DNA of 64,000 nt from Pseudomonas graminis (GCF_001705435.1 NZ_MDEN01000069.1:682001-746000), one strand, 5' to 3'; shown: positions 7,574 to 16,014, numbered from the stretch's first letter. Made by a program: numbers and translations. Notes: generated by a model not told the origin, from the letters alone.

Positions 7574-8257
7574 TCAGATCTCGCTGAGCACGGCATGAGG
7601 CAGGTGGGCGTAGAGGGTTCGGCAGACGCCTATGATGTGGTGCTCGATCAGTTCGGCGGCTTTGTCCACGTCACGATCGGCACAGGCCTTGAGAATCTCA
7701 CGGTGTTCCAGGTCGGCGCGCTCTTTGCCTTCTTCAAAGCTCATCTGCACCCGCAGGTAGCGTTCAACCTTGTCGTGGATCGAGCGAATCATGTTCAGCA
7801 GAAACGGCCGCTGCGCCGCTTCATACAGACAGGTGTGAAACGCCCAGTTCAGCTCGGCCCAACGCCCGATGTCGTCGTCGCGCATGAATTCGTCACAGAT
7901 GGCCCGTGCCCGGTCCAGCTGGGCAGCGGTCATTCGCGGCACGGCGAGGCGGATGGCTTGCACCTCCAGCAGCACCCGCACTTCAAAGATCTGCGCCAGC
8001 TCCGGCTCGGAAATCCGCGTGACCACGGCCCCCTTGTTGCGCTGGAATTGCACAAGCCCTTCGGCTTCCAGGCGCTTGAGCGCTTCACGCACGGGGATCT
8101 TGCTGACGTTGAACACGCGGGCGATGTCGTCCTGACGGATCGGCTCGTCCTCGGCGAACTGGCCGGAGATGATCGACTCGCGCAGGTACTTGGCAATGAC
8201 CTCGGACGCGGAGGGCGCGACACCGAGGTTGGGGGCGTCTGGAAGAAGAAAAGGCAC
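7574..8257 (-). CDS. GntR-family transcriptional regulator, FCD subfamily
   Basis: This 227-residue protein has an N-terminal winged helix (EVIAKYLRESIISGQFAEDEPIRQDDIARVFNVSKIPVREALKRLEAEGLV, residues ~20-70) and a C-terminal all-helical FCD ligand domain (~95-215) with metal-ligand-like residues in LNWAFHTCLYEA and LEHREILKAC. Regulators of this class usually repress catabolic genes and release DNA on binding a carboxylate or amino-acid-like ligand. It lies upstream of, and in the same orientation as, the hydroxyproline operon. The palindrome at 8290-8299, 33 bases before its own start, suggests autoregulation. Confidence 0.85.
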   Translation of the reverse strand: MPFLLPDAPNLGVAPSASEVIAKYLRESIISGQFAEDEPIRQDDIARVFNVSKIPVREALKRLEAEGLVQFQRNKGAVVTRISEPELAQIFEVRVLLEVQAIRLAVPRMTAAQLDRARAICDEFMRDDDIGRWAELNWAFHTCLYEAAQRPFLLNMIRSIHDKVERYLRVQMSFEEGKERADLEHREILKACADRDVDKAAELIEHHIIGVCRTLYAHLPHAVLSEI

Positions 8258-8289
8258 GCAGATGACTCGAAAAGGGCGGATGCCGAATA

Positions 8290-8299
8290 TTGTATACGA
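8290..8299. promoter_or_regulatory. Putative GntR-type operator TTGTATACGA
   Basis: This near-perfect palindrome (TCGTATACAA on the minus strand) lies 33 bases upstream of the GntR gene. It differs by one base from the perfect site at 2313-2322. Autoregulation is inferred from position. Confidence 0.5.
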
Positions 8300-8347
8300 C
8301 GTCCGATTTGTTACGCGCTGTGTCTGCTCACTCCATTGGCAAAACGA

Positions 8348-9019
8348 TCAATGGTTTGCCGTGTACGACAGCATCATCGACAGCTGGCACATCGGCCGGC
8401 CGCTGTCCGCATGCCACTGGTTGAACGCCGCTTGCACCGCCGCCTGATCACGCTGACTGCTGGGGACGCGGTCGACGATCTTCTGCGCATTCAGCGCAGC
8501 GACCACGTCATTGCTGGGAATGAAGGTGTCTTTGCCGACCATCCGCAAGAAGCGCGGCGATGACAGCCCGCCCATCTGATTGCCGTGTTTGAACAGGTAA
8601 CGCCACAGCCCGACGATATCGGTCACCGGCCATTCGGCGATGAAATTGCCGAAGCTGCCATGTTCGTGGGCGATGTCCAGGATCAACTGCGCATTGCGCG
8701 GCACGCTCTTGAGCTTGCCCAGGTGACGGATGATCCGCGCGTCCTGCATCAGGCGTTCAAGGTGATCACCGCCCATCAGCGTGACCTTTTCCGGATCGAA
8801 GCCGAAGAAGGCCTGCTCGAAGGCCGGCCATTTGGCGTCCACCAGGCTGTGCTTGAGGCCGGCACGAAACACCCGCAGCGCCATGGTCGACAGATACCGG
8901 TCGTCGCTGAGGGCTTTGAGTTTTTTCGGCGTGGCGGGGGTCGGCAGATGCGCCTCGAGGGCGGCGACGGAACCAAAGCGGTTGAGGCAGTATTCATGGA
9001 GCCATTTGTAGTCTTGCAT
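8348..9019 (-). CDS. DNA-3-methyladenine glycosylase I-like protein
   Basis: The start at 9019 (MQDYKWLHEYCLNRFGS) follows a GGAGAGGGC ribosome-binding sequence; the open frame extends further upstream to 9319, but that part lacks family-like sequence. The 223-residue product is helical and resembles the TagI/HhH glycosylase superfamily (YLSTMALRVFRAGLKHSLVDAKWPAFEQAFFGFDP, then RNAQLILDIAHEHGSFGNFIAEWP). Family members remove alkylated adenine from DNA. Pseudomonas proteins of this kind are often annotated only by similarity, and the Tag zinc ligands are not clearly evident, so activity is uncertain. Confidence 0.65.
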   Translation of the reverse strand: MQDYKWLHEYCLNRFGSVAALEAHLPTPATPKKLKALSDDRYLSTMALRVFRAGLKHSLVDAKWPAFEQAFFGFDPEKVTLMGGDHLERLMQDARIIRHLGKLKSVPRNAQLILDIAHEHGSFGNFIAEWPVTDIVGLWRYLFKHGNQMGGLSSPRFLRMVGKDTFIPSNDVVAALNAQKIVDRVPSSQRDQAAVQAAFNQWHADSGRPMCQLSMMLSYTANH

Positions 9020-9164
9020 GCCCTCTCCAAAACAAAATTCATGTGCGCGATTGCTGGCGTAGCGCATTCCGAGTGCTGACGCAGAACCCCGGCAGGGGCT
9101 CTGTGCTTTGACCCGGTTTGAGCAAGGGGTTCCAGCAATCGCGCGCGAGCAATGCCTTGAGCTG

Positions 9165-9770
9165 TTAGCCCTTGGGCGGATCGAGCAACAGCGCGGTTTT
9201 CGCCAGCCGCTGACCCAGGGAACGGCACAGCGTGGTTTCGTGCTCATCCAGCGCGCGCTTGCCGTCGGCGCCGGCGTGATGACTGGCGCCATAAGGCGTG
9301 CCGCCGCCACGGGTTTCAATCAGCGCCGCTTCGCTGTAGGGCAGGCCGCTGATGAGCATGCCGTGGTGCAGCAGGGGCAGCAGCATCGACAGCAACGTGG
9401 TTTCCTGACCGCCGTGCAGGCTGGCGGTGGAGGTGAACACGCTGGCCGGTTTGCCCACCAGTGCGCCGGTCAGCCACAGGTTGCTGGTGCCGTCGAGAAA
9501 GTACTTCAGCGGCGCGGCCATATTCCCGAAGCGGGTCGGGCTGCCCAGGGCCAGGCCCGCGCAGTTTTTCAGATCATCCAGTGTGGCGTACAACGCGCCG
9601 GCCTCCGGAATGCTCGGCGCCACGGCTTCGCAGTCGGTAGACACCGCCGGCACCGTGCGCAGGCGCGCTTCCATGCCGGTCATCTCGACGCCACGGGCGA
9701 TCTGCCGCGCCATCTCCGCGGTCGCGCCGTTACGGCTGTAAAACAGAACCAGAATGTACGGCGCGGTCAT
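9165..9770 (-). CDS. wrbA: NAD(P)H:quinone oxidoreductase, WrbA-type flavoprotein
   Basis: This 201-residue flavodoxin-fold protein has the FMN phosphate loop FYSRNGATAEMARQIARGVE near the N-terminus, the second FMN loop GSPTRFGNMAAPLKYFLDGT (~residues 80-100) and STASLHGGQETTLLSMLLPL. These are hallmarks of WrbA type IV quinone reductases, which perform two-electron reduction of quinones. Its start overlaps the stop of the ArsC-like gene as ATGA, so the two are translationally coupled and probably share a stress-related role. Confidence 0.85.
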   Translation of the reverse strand: MTAPYILVLFYSRNGATAEMARQIARGVEMTGMEARLRTVPAVSTDCEAVAPSIPEAGALYATLDDLKNCAGLALGSPTRFGNMAAPLKYFLDGTSNLWLTGALVGKPASVFTSTASLHGGQETTLLSMLLPLLHHGMLISGLPYSEAALIETRGGGTPYGASHHAGADGKRALDEHETTLCRSLGQRLAKTALLLDPPKG

Positions 9771-10120
9771 GGCAGGATCTCCAGAATGTTTTCCGGCGGA
9801 CGACCAATTACAGCCTTGTCGCCGACGACGAGAATGGGGCGTTCGATCAACTTGGGATGGGCCGCCATGGCGGCGATCAGTTGCTCGTCGCTCAGGCCGG
9901 TGTCGGCCAGGTTCAGGGTTTTGTACTCGTCCTCACCGGTGCGCAGCAGTCCGCGAGCACCGATGCCGAGCTTGCCCAGCAGCTCGCGCAGTTGCGCGGC
10001 ATCGGGCGGGGTCTCGAGGTAGTGAATGATGGTCGGCGTCAGGCCGCGGGCTTCAAGCAATTCCAGCGTGCCACGGGATTTGGTGCAACGCGGGTTGTGA
10101 TAAAGCGTGAGATCGGTCAT
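9767..10120 (-). CDS. arsC: Arsenate reductase (glutaredoxin-type), ArsC
   Basis: This 117-residue ArsC/Spx-family protein has the catalytic cysteine in YHNPRCTKSRGTLELL, and RPILVVGDKAVIGRPPENI near the C-terminus. The family reduces arsenate with glutathione and glutaredoxin. There is no arsenite exporter or ArsR next to it, so this is the chromosomal housekeeping-type copy usual in Pseudomonas, and arsenate may not be its main substrate. It is the first gene of a two-gene unit with wrbA. Confidence 0.85.
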   Translation of the reverse strand: MTDLTLYHNPRCTKSRGTLELLEARGLTPTIIHYLETPPDAAQLRELLGKLGIGARGLLRTGEDEYKTLNLADTGLSDEQLIAAMAAHPKLIERPILVVGDKAVIGRPPENILEILP

Positions 10121-10255
10121 TTGCGGGTCGCATCTTGCCTGAGGTGGCGGCTATTCTACCTGCGTCACGGTAACGACCGGTAACACGCGGCGAGCGATGC
10201 ACAATCGGCGCAGCGTGCAGCTGGAAATAAAGAGCACCTAGAAGGAAACGGCATC

Positions 10256-10723
10256 ATGGCAAGGCGATTCGCAGCGGCGGCAGCACTGATTGGAAGTCTG
10301 TTGCTCAGCGGGTGCGGCGTGGATCTGGGCACGGACCAGAATGGCGAGAAAGTAGCCAGCAGCCGCGTCGACAAACACTGGCTGGTGGTCAATTACTGGG
10401 CTGAATGGTGCGGTCCGTGCCGAACTGAAATCCCCGAACTGAACAAGTTGTCCGAGCAGGTCAAAGGGCAGAACGTCAGCGTGTTCGGCGTCAATTTCGA
10501 CAACCTCCAGGGCGAAGACCTGAAGAGCGCCAGCAAAGCGCTGGGCATCACCTTCACCGTGCTGGCCCAGGACCCGGCCGATCACTACGACCTGCCGAAA
10601 AGCGAAGCCCTGCCGGTGACCTACATCATCGACGACAAGGGCAAAGTGCGTGAGCAGTTGATGGGCGAACAGACCGCGGCGGGGGTGATGCAGAAGCTGG
10701 CGGAGTTGAAGGGGAAGGGCTGA
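10256..10723 (+). CDS. TlpA-like thioredoxin-fold lipoprotein
   Basis: This 155-residue protein has a lipoprotein signal (ALIGSLLLSGC, lipidated Cys20) followed by a thioredoxin domain with the redox motif WCGPC in YWAEWCGPCRTEIPEL and a cis-proline in SEALPVTYIIDDKGKV. It is expected to be anchored in the periplasm as a thiol-disulfide oxidoreductase of the TlpA/ResA group. It stands alone and divergent from arsC; no cytochrome maturation genes are near, so its partner is unknown. Confidence 0.85.
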   Translation: MARRFAAAAALIGSLLLSGCGVDLGTDQNGEKVASSRVDKHWLVVNYWAEWCGPCRTEIPELNKLSEQVKGQNVSVFGVNFDNLQGEDLKSASKALGITFTVLAQDPADHYDLPKSEALPVTYIIDDKGKVREQLMGEQTAAGVMQKLAELKGKG

Positions 10724-10767
10724 GGCAGATCAAGTCAGCTTAGGTTCACAACGGGATTGCTCGCTGA

Positions 10768-11280
10768 TTAACGCTCATCGGCCAGAAGCGCCCAGCGCTC
10801 GTGATCGCACCAGACTCCGGCGATCTGAAGGTATTTCGGGGAGAACCCCTCTTTCCGAAATCCCAGGCGCTTGACCAGCGCGATTGATCGCACATTTTCA
10901 GGCTGAATATTGGCCTCGATACGGTGAAGACCCAGCTCTTCAAAGGCGTACCGCGTCGTCAGTTTTACCGCCTGGGACATTCTTCCCGTCCCGGCAAACG
11001 AGACCATGCCCCAGTAGCTGAGATACGCGTTCTGAAATCCTTTATAGAAAATCTGGCTCAGGTTGGTGACTCCAACGATGTGACTCGATTCGGTATCGCG
11101 AGCCAGCAGTCCAACGCTAGCGCCTGTGGTCTGAGCGGAGTACCACTCCTCGAATCCTGCAGTGGTTATGAACGGCTGTACCCAGCGGCCGTGGTAATCC
11201 CGGCTTTCCTGATTTGCGTGTAGGAGCTCGTCGATATCGGCGCGCGTTACCCGGGCGAGCTTAACGTCTGGCATGTCCAT
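10768..11280 (-). CDS. GNAT family N-acetyltransferase, RimJ/RimL-like
   Basis: This 170-residue acetyltransferase carries the acetyl-CoA region SFAGTGRMSQAVKLTTRYAFEELGLHRIEANIQPEN and VKRLGFRKEGFSPKYLQIAGVWCDHERWAL, typical of RimJ/RimL proteins that acetylate protein N-termini or small amines. The acceptor cannot be read from the sequence. It is convergent with the TlpA-like gene and is the last gene before the AT-rich island. Confidence 0.8.
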   Translation of the reverse strand: MDMPDVKLARVTRADIDELLHANQESRDYHGRWVQPFITTAGFEEWYSAQTTGASVGLLARDTESSHIVGVTNLSQIFYKGFQNAYLSYWGMVSFAGTGRMSQAVKLTTRYAFEELGLHRIEANIQPENVRSIALVKRLGFRKEGFSPKYLQIAGVWCDHERWALLADER

Positions 11281-11671
11281 AGTCTCTTCTCGTTACCTGC
11301 TTTCCCGGTGGCATCTTTGGGTTGTTGGCGCCTATCTTGCCGGGAGCCTGTTTCTTGCGAATCTGTGATTTCATGATGAAGACGAAACCACACTGAGTCC
11401 AATCAGCTAGAGCGTTGGTGTGCGCTGGCGGCAAATAGTGGGTTGTCGCCAGCGTCCGTTACCGGCCAGAAGCTGACGGTCGAAATGATCGAGGCCGCAC
11501 AAAATTATGTAACTCAGCGACATCAAGATTTTGCGCATTAATTATTTACGCTACACTGAGACGCCAAACCATCAAAGCGACTAAGTTGGCTTATTCGAAA
11601 CTTCAATAAGCTTAAGCCCAAAAGAGCAATGTCGCGCAACCCAATCTTCAATCGCAGCATGGAAAGCACTC
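11281..11671. other. Gap at the left edge of the AT-rich island
   Basis: The 391 bases between the acetyltransferase and the first island gene show no good reading frame. Base composition falls from GC-rich at the left to AT-rich from about 11500. An inverted repeat, CGCTGGCG at 11423-11430 and CGCCAGCG at 11447-11454, lies near the transition. The stretch 11500-11560 is AT-rich enough to hold the promoter of the island genes. No tRNA or clear attachment-site duplication is seen. Confidence 0.5.
11423..11454. repeat. Inverted repeat at left island border
   Basis: An 8-base perfect stem (CGCTGGCG / CGCCAGCG) encloses 16 bases. It sits where composition changes and could be a boundary scar or a terminator remnant; no T-run follows on either strand. 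Confidence 0.4.
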
Positions 11672-12292
11672 GTGAGTAATATTGAATTAATAAAAATCCT
11701 TCTTCCCGTGGTAACTTTTGCTCTAGGGATTCTGGCCACTCCCATAGTAGAGGCAATAAAGGAAAGAATTAAGTGGAAAGCCATCTATAAAAATTTAAAG
11801 CTTGAACTGGAGGATGAACTGGCTGAGCTCCCCGCAAGATTGCTAAAAATGTCGGAAACACTTGCCGGCCTTCAAGGACTGAAGGAGAAATCAGTCCAGT
11901 CAGGGAAGCCATTTAAATACATCCCTCGAAAAACAGAAATTTACTTTCTCAAAGCCTCCACTGAAGCAGCCTTCAGGCGTCTAGATAAAAATCAGCGGTA
12001 TGCAATTAAATCCCTTTTCACTCAAATCGTCGCCCTCGACAAATACGTCGAAAGCATGAATGGGATGGAGGTGTCAATGGAGACGCTAGACGAATGTATC
12101 AAAAATGTGAAACGCTACTTGTATACTGGCAGCAGCATGCTTAACACCATGCGAACTGTTGCGCGGAATTCATCCTCTCTATTAGATCACAACGATACTG
12201 ATATAGTAAATAAAGTTCTTGCGGAGCTTAATATTGAATTGACCACAGATGACTTGACAATTAAAGGGAAAGCTATTGTTCTGAAAGATTGA
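11672..12292 (+). CDS. Unrecognised membrane-anchored helical protein (AT-rich island gene 1)
   Basis: This 206-residue protein is read from GTG at 11672, preceded by GGAAAG with 5-base spacing. Residues 5-28 (ELIKILLPVVTFALGILATP) form one probable membrane segment. The remainder is charged and largely helical (KERIKWKAIYKNLKLELEDE, RRLDKNQRYAIKSLFTQIVA). No known domain is recognised. Codon use is strongly AT-biased compared with the GC-rich neighbours, which suggests horizontal acquisition. It lies 194 bases before the TOPRIM gene on the same strand, so a functional pair is possible but unproven. Confidence 0.65.
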   Translation: MSNIELIKILLPVVTFALGILATPIVEAIKERIKWKAIYKNLKLELEDELAELPARLLKMSETLAGLQGLKEKSVQSGKPFKYIPRKTEIYFLKASTEAAFRRLDKNQRYAIKSLFTQIVALDKYVESMNGMEVSMETLDECIKNVKRYLYTGSSMLNTMRTVARNSSSLLDHNDTDIVNKVLAELNIELTTDDLTIKGKAIVLKD

Positions 12293-12442
12293 AAAAATTT
12301 GATCAGATCCACTTGCGCGATTAGTCAACACAGGGCAACCCAATAGACGAAGAGGAAACACTAGGAAGTGGCAAAAAACCTTGAGATCAAACACTTAGAA
12401 AATTAAATAAACGGAAGTTATAAGATCTCCTAGATGTTAGAA

Positions 12443-12456
12443 CTTCGCTCGCGAAG
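12443..12456. other. Small perfect hairpin upstream of the TOPRIM gene
   Basis: CTTCGC-TC-GCGAAG forms a 6-base stem with a two-base loop, 31 bases before the TOPRIM start codon. It may be a leader hairpin or a regulator site; nothing further can be said. Confidence 0.35.
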
Positions 12457-12486
12457 ATTGAACCAATACTCATAGGGAAAGCTATA

Positions 12487-13212
12487 ATGACTACAACAAT
12501 TGAAGATATTATTTATGACGAAATGATTGACTCTTTCTGTGCTGAGGAAATCATGAAAAAAGCTGCCAAAGCTCAATGTATTTACATTTTTGTTGAGGGT
12601 GATTCCGAAGAGGCTATTTTTCAAACGCTCCTTGAAGAGTGCGGGCTGGATTTTGAAAAACATGGAGTCGTTGTAGCAAACTACAATGGCATCGGAAATC
12701 TCAGAAGCTCAATCCGACTCTTGAGGAAAACATTGAGTCACGACAGGCCAATTATCGTGACTTATGATGACGACCGACCAGGAAAAAGAGAAGCCCAACA
12801 CATTGATGATGAACTGATAACTTTGTTTAAGATCCCTCAAGCCCCTGTTGTTAAATATCCAAATGGAAGCATGGGGGGATCACTCGAAGAAGCTTTTCCT
12901 CCGGAGTTGTTTGTTGAATCTAGCTTTAAGTGTGACGTAATTTTAAATTCCAATCAAAGCTTGAGGGAAAACTTCTCGACCATATTTAACGCGAGAGAAC
13001 CATGGTTTTCCCAATTGGCAAATTTTGTCGAAGCTAGAGGCGTTAAGGCCGGATCAATAAACAAGATAAGACTAGCTGAACATATGGCCGAATCATGCGA
13101 TCCAATACCAGAAACATTTAGAGAGCTAGCTAAGGTAGCATTAAGTCTACGAGAACAACACCCAGTGAAAAGCCCAAATGATGTTGACCTGGATTTTTTG
13201 AATGATCGATAG
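12487..13212 (+). CDS. Stand-alone TOPRIM (OLD-nuclease-like) protein (AT-rich island gene 2)
   Basis: This is a 241-residue protein. Residues ~31-130 resemble a TOPRIM domain of the OLD/GajA type: IYIFVEGDSEEAIFQTLLEE with the acidic residue E37, then NYNGIGNLRSSIRLLRKTL, then IIVTYDDDRPGK giving the DxD pair D94/D96. These acidic residues bind Mg2+ in topoisomerases, primases and OLD nucleases. The ABC-type ATPase that precedes TOPRIM in OLD and GajA is absent. The C-terminal ~110 residues are unrecognised. The start at 12487 follows AGGGAAAG. A role as nuclease effector in a defence-like unit with the upstream membrane protein is inference. Confidence 0.7.
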   Translation: MTTTIEDIIYDEMIDSFCAEEIMKKAAKAQCIYIFVEGDSEEAIFQTLLEECGLDFEKHGVVVANYNGIGNLRSSIRLLRKTLSHDRPIIVTYDDDRPGKREAQHIDDELITLFKIPQAPVVKYPNGSMGGSLEEAFPPELFVESSFKCDVILNSNQSLRENFSTIFNAREPWFSQLANFVEARGVKAGSINKIRLAEHMAESCDPIPETFRELAKVALSLREQHPVKSPNDVDLDFLNDR

Positions 13213-13363
13213 TAATTGGATGTTTCAAAAATCAAGCGATTCGCGGCATGGAATGCCAGCGTTGGTCAATTTCGGCTATTGCTACCGGCGGCTATGGGTC
13301 GGTTCCGGCCTGTCGCTATGGGCAGGAATCGGCCTCGCATAGAGCATCCAACTGAGACATACG

Positions 13364-13987
13364 TCATGGCGTCCCGTTTCTTCCGTGCAGGCGGTAGCCT
13401 GTTCGGCGACTCAAGCGTTCGTAGTAGTCATTCACGGCAGGAAGTGCAGGACGAGCAAAGGGTGTTTCAAACCACCGATTAACCGACAGACCAATCGGGA
13501 TGTCTGCGAGAGAAAACTCATCGCCGCTGACATAGGCCCCAGTTGCATCAAGCTGTCGATTGAGGATCTCCATATGCCGCGACCAATTGCTGCACGCGGC
13601 CGCCAATGCATGGCTTTCCTGGTGCTCGGGAGAATGTCTGACCAGCGACATGAAGGCATAACTCCAGGACTTGTTGAGCTCTGAGGCTTGCCAATCGATC
13701 CATTGATCCACCAGCGCTCTGGCTCTCGCGTCGGTCGGATAGAGGTGGCCGCCGTTGTAGCGAGCCGCCAAGTAGCGAATGATCGAGTTTGACTCCCAAA
13801 GAATGAAGTCATCGTCCTGAATGACCGGCACCATGGCGTTGGGATTAAGCGCGAGGAATTCAGCTGTGTGCGTCGACCTGAAGCCAGAGCCCCAATCCAC
13901 CCGCTCGTAGTGGATCTCCATTTCGGCGCAGGCCCAAAGCACTTTTCGCACATTGATCGACGATGCCTTACCCAATATGCGCAGCAT
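13364..13987 (-). CDS. Glutathione S-transferase family protein
   Basis: This 207-residue GST has an N-terminal thioredoxin-like domain (MLRILGKASSINVRKVLWAC, with S in the catalytic position; NAMVPVIQDDDFILWESNSI is the glutathione-binding cis-Pro and ES motif) and a helical C-terminal domain with EFSLADIPIGLSVNRWF. Such beta- or theta-like GSTs conjugate glutathione or act as peroxidases. It is divergent from a second GST gene at 14242. GC content returns to genomic level here. Confidence 0.85.
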   Translation of the reverse strand: MLRILGKASSINVRKVLWACAEMEIHYERVDWGSGFRSTHTAEFLALNPNAMVPVIQDDDFILWESNSIIRYLAARYNGGHLYPTDARARALVDQWIDWQASELNKSWSYAFMSLVRHSPEHQESHALAAACSNWSRHMEILNRQLDATGAYVSGDEFSLADIPIGLSVNRWFETPFARPALPAVNDYYERLSRRTGYRLHGRNGTP

Positions 13988-14241
13988 GGCATGTCCTCAT
14001 CTTTCGCGGTGGTTGGTATGATCTGCTGACCCCACCGCCCTGTGGAGCGGGTTGTCCAGAGTCTGCTCTTGGCCAACTGCGACCGACTGCGTGATATTTG
14101 GGTATCTAACCCGACCTTCTGGCGTACCTTCGCTACAGTCAACCGACGCTCTTAGCCTAACGACATCGCCTGTACTCCCTGGAAACACTCTGCCGCAAAG
14201 CCAATAAATAGGATTGATCCCACTAGAAAGGAGTGCGCTTT

Positions 14242-14853
14242 ATGAAACTGATTGGAATGCTGGACTCCCCCTATGTTCGCCGTGTGGCGATTTCGCTGGA
14301 TGTCATGGGTGTGCCGTTCGAGCACTCAGCGCTTTCGGTATTCAGCGAGTACGAAGCATTCGGTGCGATCAATCCTGTGGTTAAGGCGCCGAGTTTGGTG
14401 CTGGATGACGGTAGCGTGTTGATGGATTCGACGCTGATCATCGACTACTTCGAGGCGCTGAGCCCGGCTGAGCAAAAATTGATGCCACTCCAGGCCTTGC
14501 CTCTGGCCGCATCGCTGCGGATCTTGGGGCTGGCATTGGCTGCCTGCGAAAAAGCAGTGCAGATCGTTTACGAATACAAACTGCGACCGGAGGAAAAACG
14601 CCATCAGCCCTGGCTGGAGCGGGTAACCCAGCAGTTGTTGGCTGCTTGTCGCGCATGGGATGCCCTAATGTCGGGACGGCAACCGGTTGCGCCAGATAGC
14701 CCGGGGCAGGTCGACATCACCAGCGCCGTCGCTTGGTCGTTCATTCAGTTGATGGTCGCTGATGTGGTCAGGGCGGATGCGTTCCCGGCGTTGCAGGCAC
14801 ATGCGGCACGCTGGGAAGCTACCGAGCTATTTAAACGCTACCCCCAAGGTTGA
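14242..14853 (+). CDS. Glutathione S-transferase family protein
   Basis: This 203-residue GST begins MKLIGMLDSPYVRRVAISLD, with the glutathione-site motifs NPVVKAPSLVLDDGSVLMDS and a C-terminal helical domain (GQVDITSAVAWSFIQLMVAD). The ATG at 14242 is preferred over the GTG at 14233 because AAAGGAG ends 9 bases before it. Sequence similarity to the divergent GST at 13364-13987 is low, so the pair is not a recent duplication. The 254 bases between them should contain both promoters. Confidence 0.85.
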   Translation: MKLIGMLDSPYVRRVAISLDVMGVPFEHSALSVFSEYEAFGAINPVVKAPSLVLDDGSVLMDSTLIIDYFEALSPAEQKLMPLQALPLAASLRILGLALAACEKAVQIVYEYKLRPEEKRHQPWLERVTQQLLAACRAWDALMSGRQPVAPDSPGQVDITSAVAWSFIQLMVADVVRADAFPALQAHAARWEATELFKRYPQG

Positions 14854-15047
14854 TTGCCCAACCCAGAGCGGAAGTGCGGTCGGCTCGATCGCTGAACTCG
14901 ACCCAACGCGGTCCCTAGCCTGATCAAAGCGCTGAATCCAAAGACAAGCTCAGCGTCTCACATGCCCCCTCGCAATCAGCAGCGCACGCTTACCCCACCA
15001 GAACTTCCCAAAGACCGAAGCGGTCACATCGCTAGTCCCGACGAGTG

Positions 15048-15566
15048 ATGCGTATGAGCCTCTTAGAGCAGGAAATGCAGGACCGTGTACACCCCGTAGC
15101 CGAGGACCTTACGCTGCAGCGTAAAGTCTGGCGGTTCCAGAGGGTGGGCTGGTATGTGCTGACGGCGGTTGTCATCCTGACGTTGCTCGGTTTGTTTTCC
15201 AGAGGCCCGCTCAGCTCGCTCGAAACGGTGAGTGAGCAGGGTGACCTGACGGTGCAGTACGAGCGTTTCCACCGCGCCGGCGGGACCAATCCGATGATCG
15301 TTCAGGCCACGGGGCAGCCGGGCAAAGAGATCACGCTGTCGATCAGCAAGCCCATGCTGGATGGCTTCAGCATCGAGTCTATCCAGCCGCAGCCGGTCCG
15401 CTCCGTGGGCAGCCCCCAAGGTTTGAGTCTTACGTTCCCTACCGACAAGAATGGTCACGTCACGCTCTTCATTTCATGGCGCAGCGACGGCATCGGTCTG
15501 TTTAAAAGCCAGATCAGTGTCGTGGGCGGCGGCCACATTCCCCTCACTCAGTTCATCTACCCATAG
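15048..15566 (+). CDS. Conserved hypothetical membrane protein upstream of DUF421 gene
   Basis: This ~172-residue protein has one membrane segment (VGWYVLTAVVILTLLGLFSR, ~residues 32-51) and an extracytoplasmic domain (EQGDLTVQYERFHRAGGTNP ... GHVTLFISWRSDGIG). No domain is recognised with certainty. It ends 7 bases before the DUF421 gene, an arrangement suggesting a two-gene membrane unit. Starts at 15045 (GTG), 15048 and 15054 (ATG) are all possible. Confidence 0.65.
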   Translation: MRMSLLEQEMQDRVHPVAEDLTLQRKVWRFQRVGWYVLTAVVILTLLGLFSRGPLSSLETVSEQGDLTVQYERFHRAGGTNPMIVQATGQPGKEITLSISKPMLDGFSIESIQPQPVRSVGSPQGLSLTFPTDKNGHVTLFISWRSDGIGLFKSQISVVGGGHIPLTQFIYP

Positions 15567-15573
15567 GTGCTCA

Positions 15574-16014
15574 ATGGATGCCGTACTACGCGCGGGTGCG
15601 ATTTACCTTGCACTGATGGTGCTCTTCAAGATTTCTGGCCGACGATCATTGGGCGAGCTGACGTCGTTTGATTTTGTGCTGCTGATGGTCATTGGTGAAG
15701 CCACCCAGCAAGCGCTGCTGGGCGATGACTTCTCCGTGACCAATGCGATTCTGGTGATTGTGACGTTGATGGTGATCGACATCGGCCTTTCCCTCGTCAA
15801 GCGGCGCTCCAAACGCTTGGCCAAGCTGATCGATGGGGGGCCGACGATCATCGTTGAAAACGGCGCGTTCCTGCGCCATCGCATGCACGAGGCCCGTGTC
15901 CAGGAGGACGACATCCTGGAGGCCGCCAGAATAGAGCAGGGCTTCGAGCGGGTGGAGCAGATCAAGTACGCGATCCTCGAGCGAAACGGCAAGATCTCGA
16001 TCATTCCTGCGTGA
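15574..16014 (+). CDS. DUF421 (YetF/YcaP family) membrane protein
   Basis: This 146-residue protein has two or three N-terminal membrane helices (AIYLALMVLFKISGRRSLGE; FDFVLLMVIGEATQQALLG; NAILVIVTLMVIDIGLSLV) and a cytoplasmic C-terminal domain with DGGPTIIVENG, RHRMHEARVQEDDILEAARI and VEQIKYAILERNGKISIIP. These are the hallmarks of DUF421. Function is unknown; homologues are often stress- or sporulation-linked. The frame upstream of 15574 overlaps the preceding gene and is not used. Confidence 0.85.
   Translation: MDAVLRAGAIYLALMVLFKISGRRSLGELTSFDFVLLMVIGEATQQALLGDDFSVTNAILVIVTLMVIDIGLSLVKRRSKRLAKLIDGGPTIIVENGAFLRHRMHEARVQEDDILEAARIEQGFERVEQIKYAILERNGKISIIPA

Noticed and set aside
11400..13340. 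Attachment-site duplication flanking the AT-rich island
   Set aside because: Both edges contain GCCAGCG and similar GC-rich patches, but no direct repeat long enough to count as an att site, and no integrase or tRNA is present.
13216..13482. Short plus-strand frame at the right edge of the AT-rich island
   Set aside because: It runs through degenerate repeats (TATGGG..GG..CGGCC) into the antisense of the GST gene; no sign of coding.
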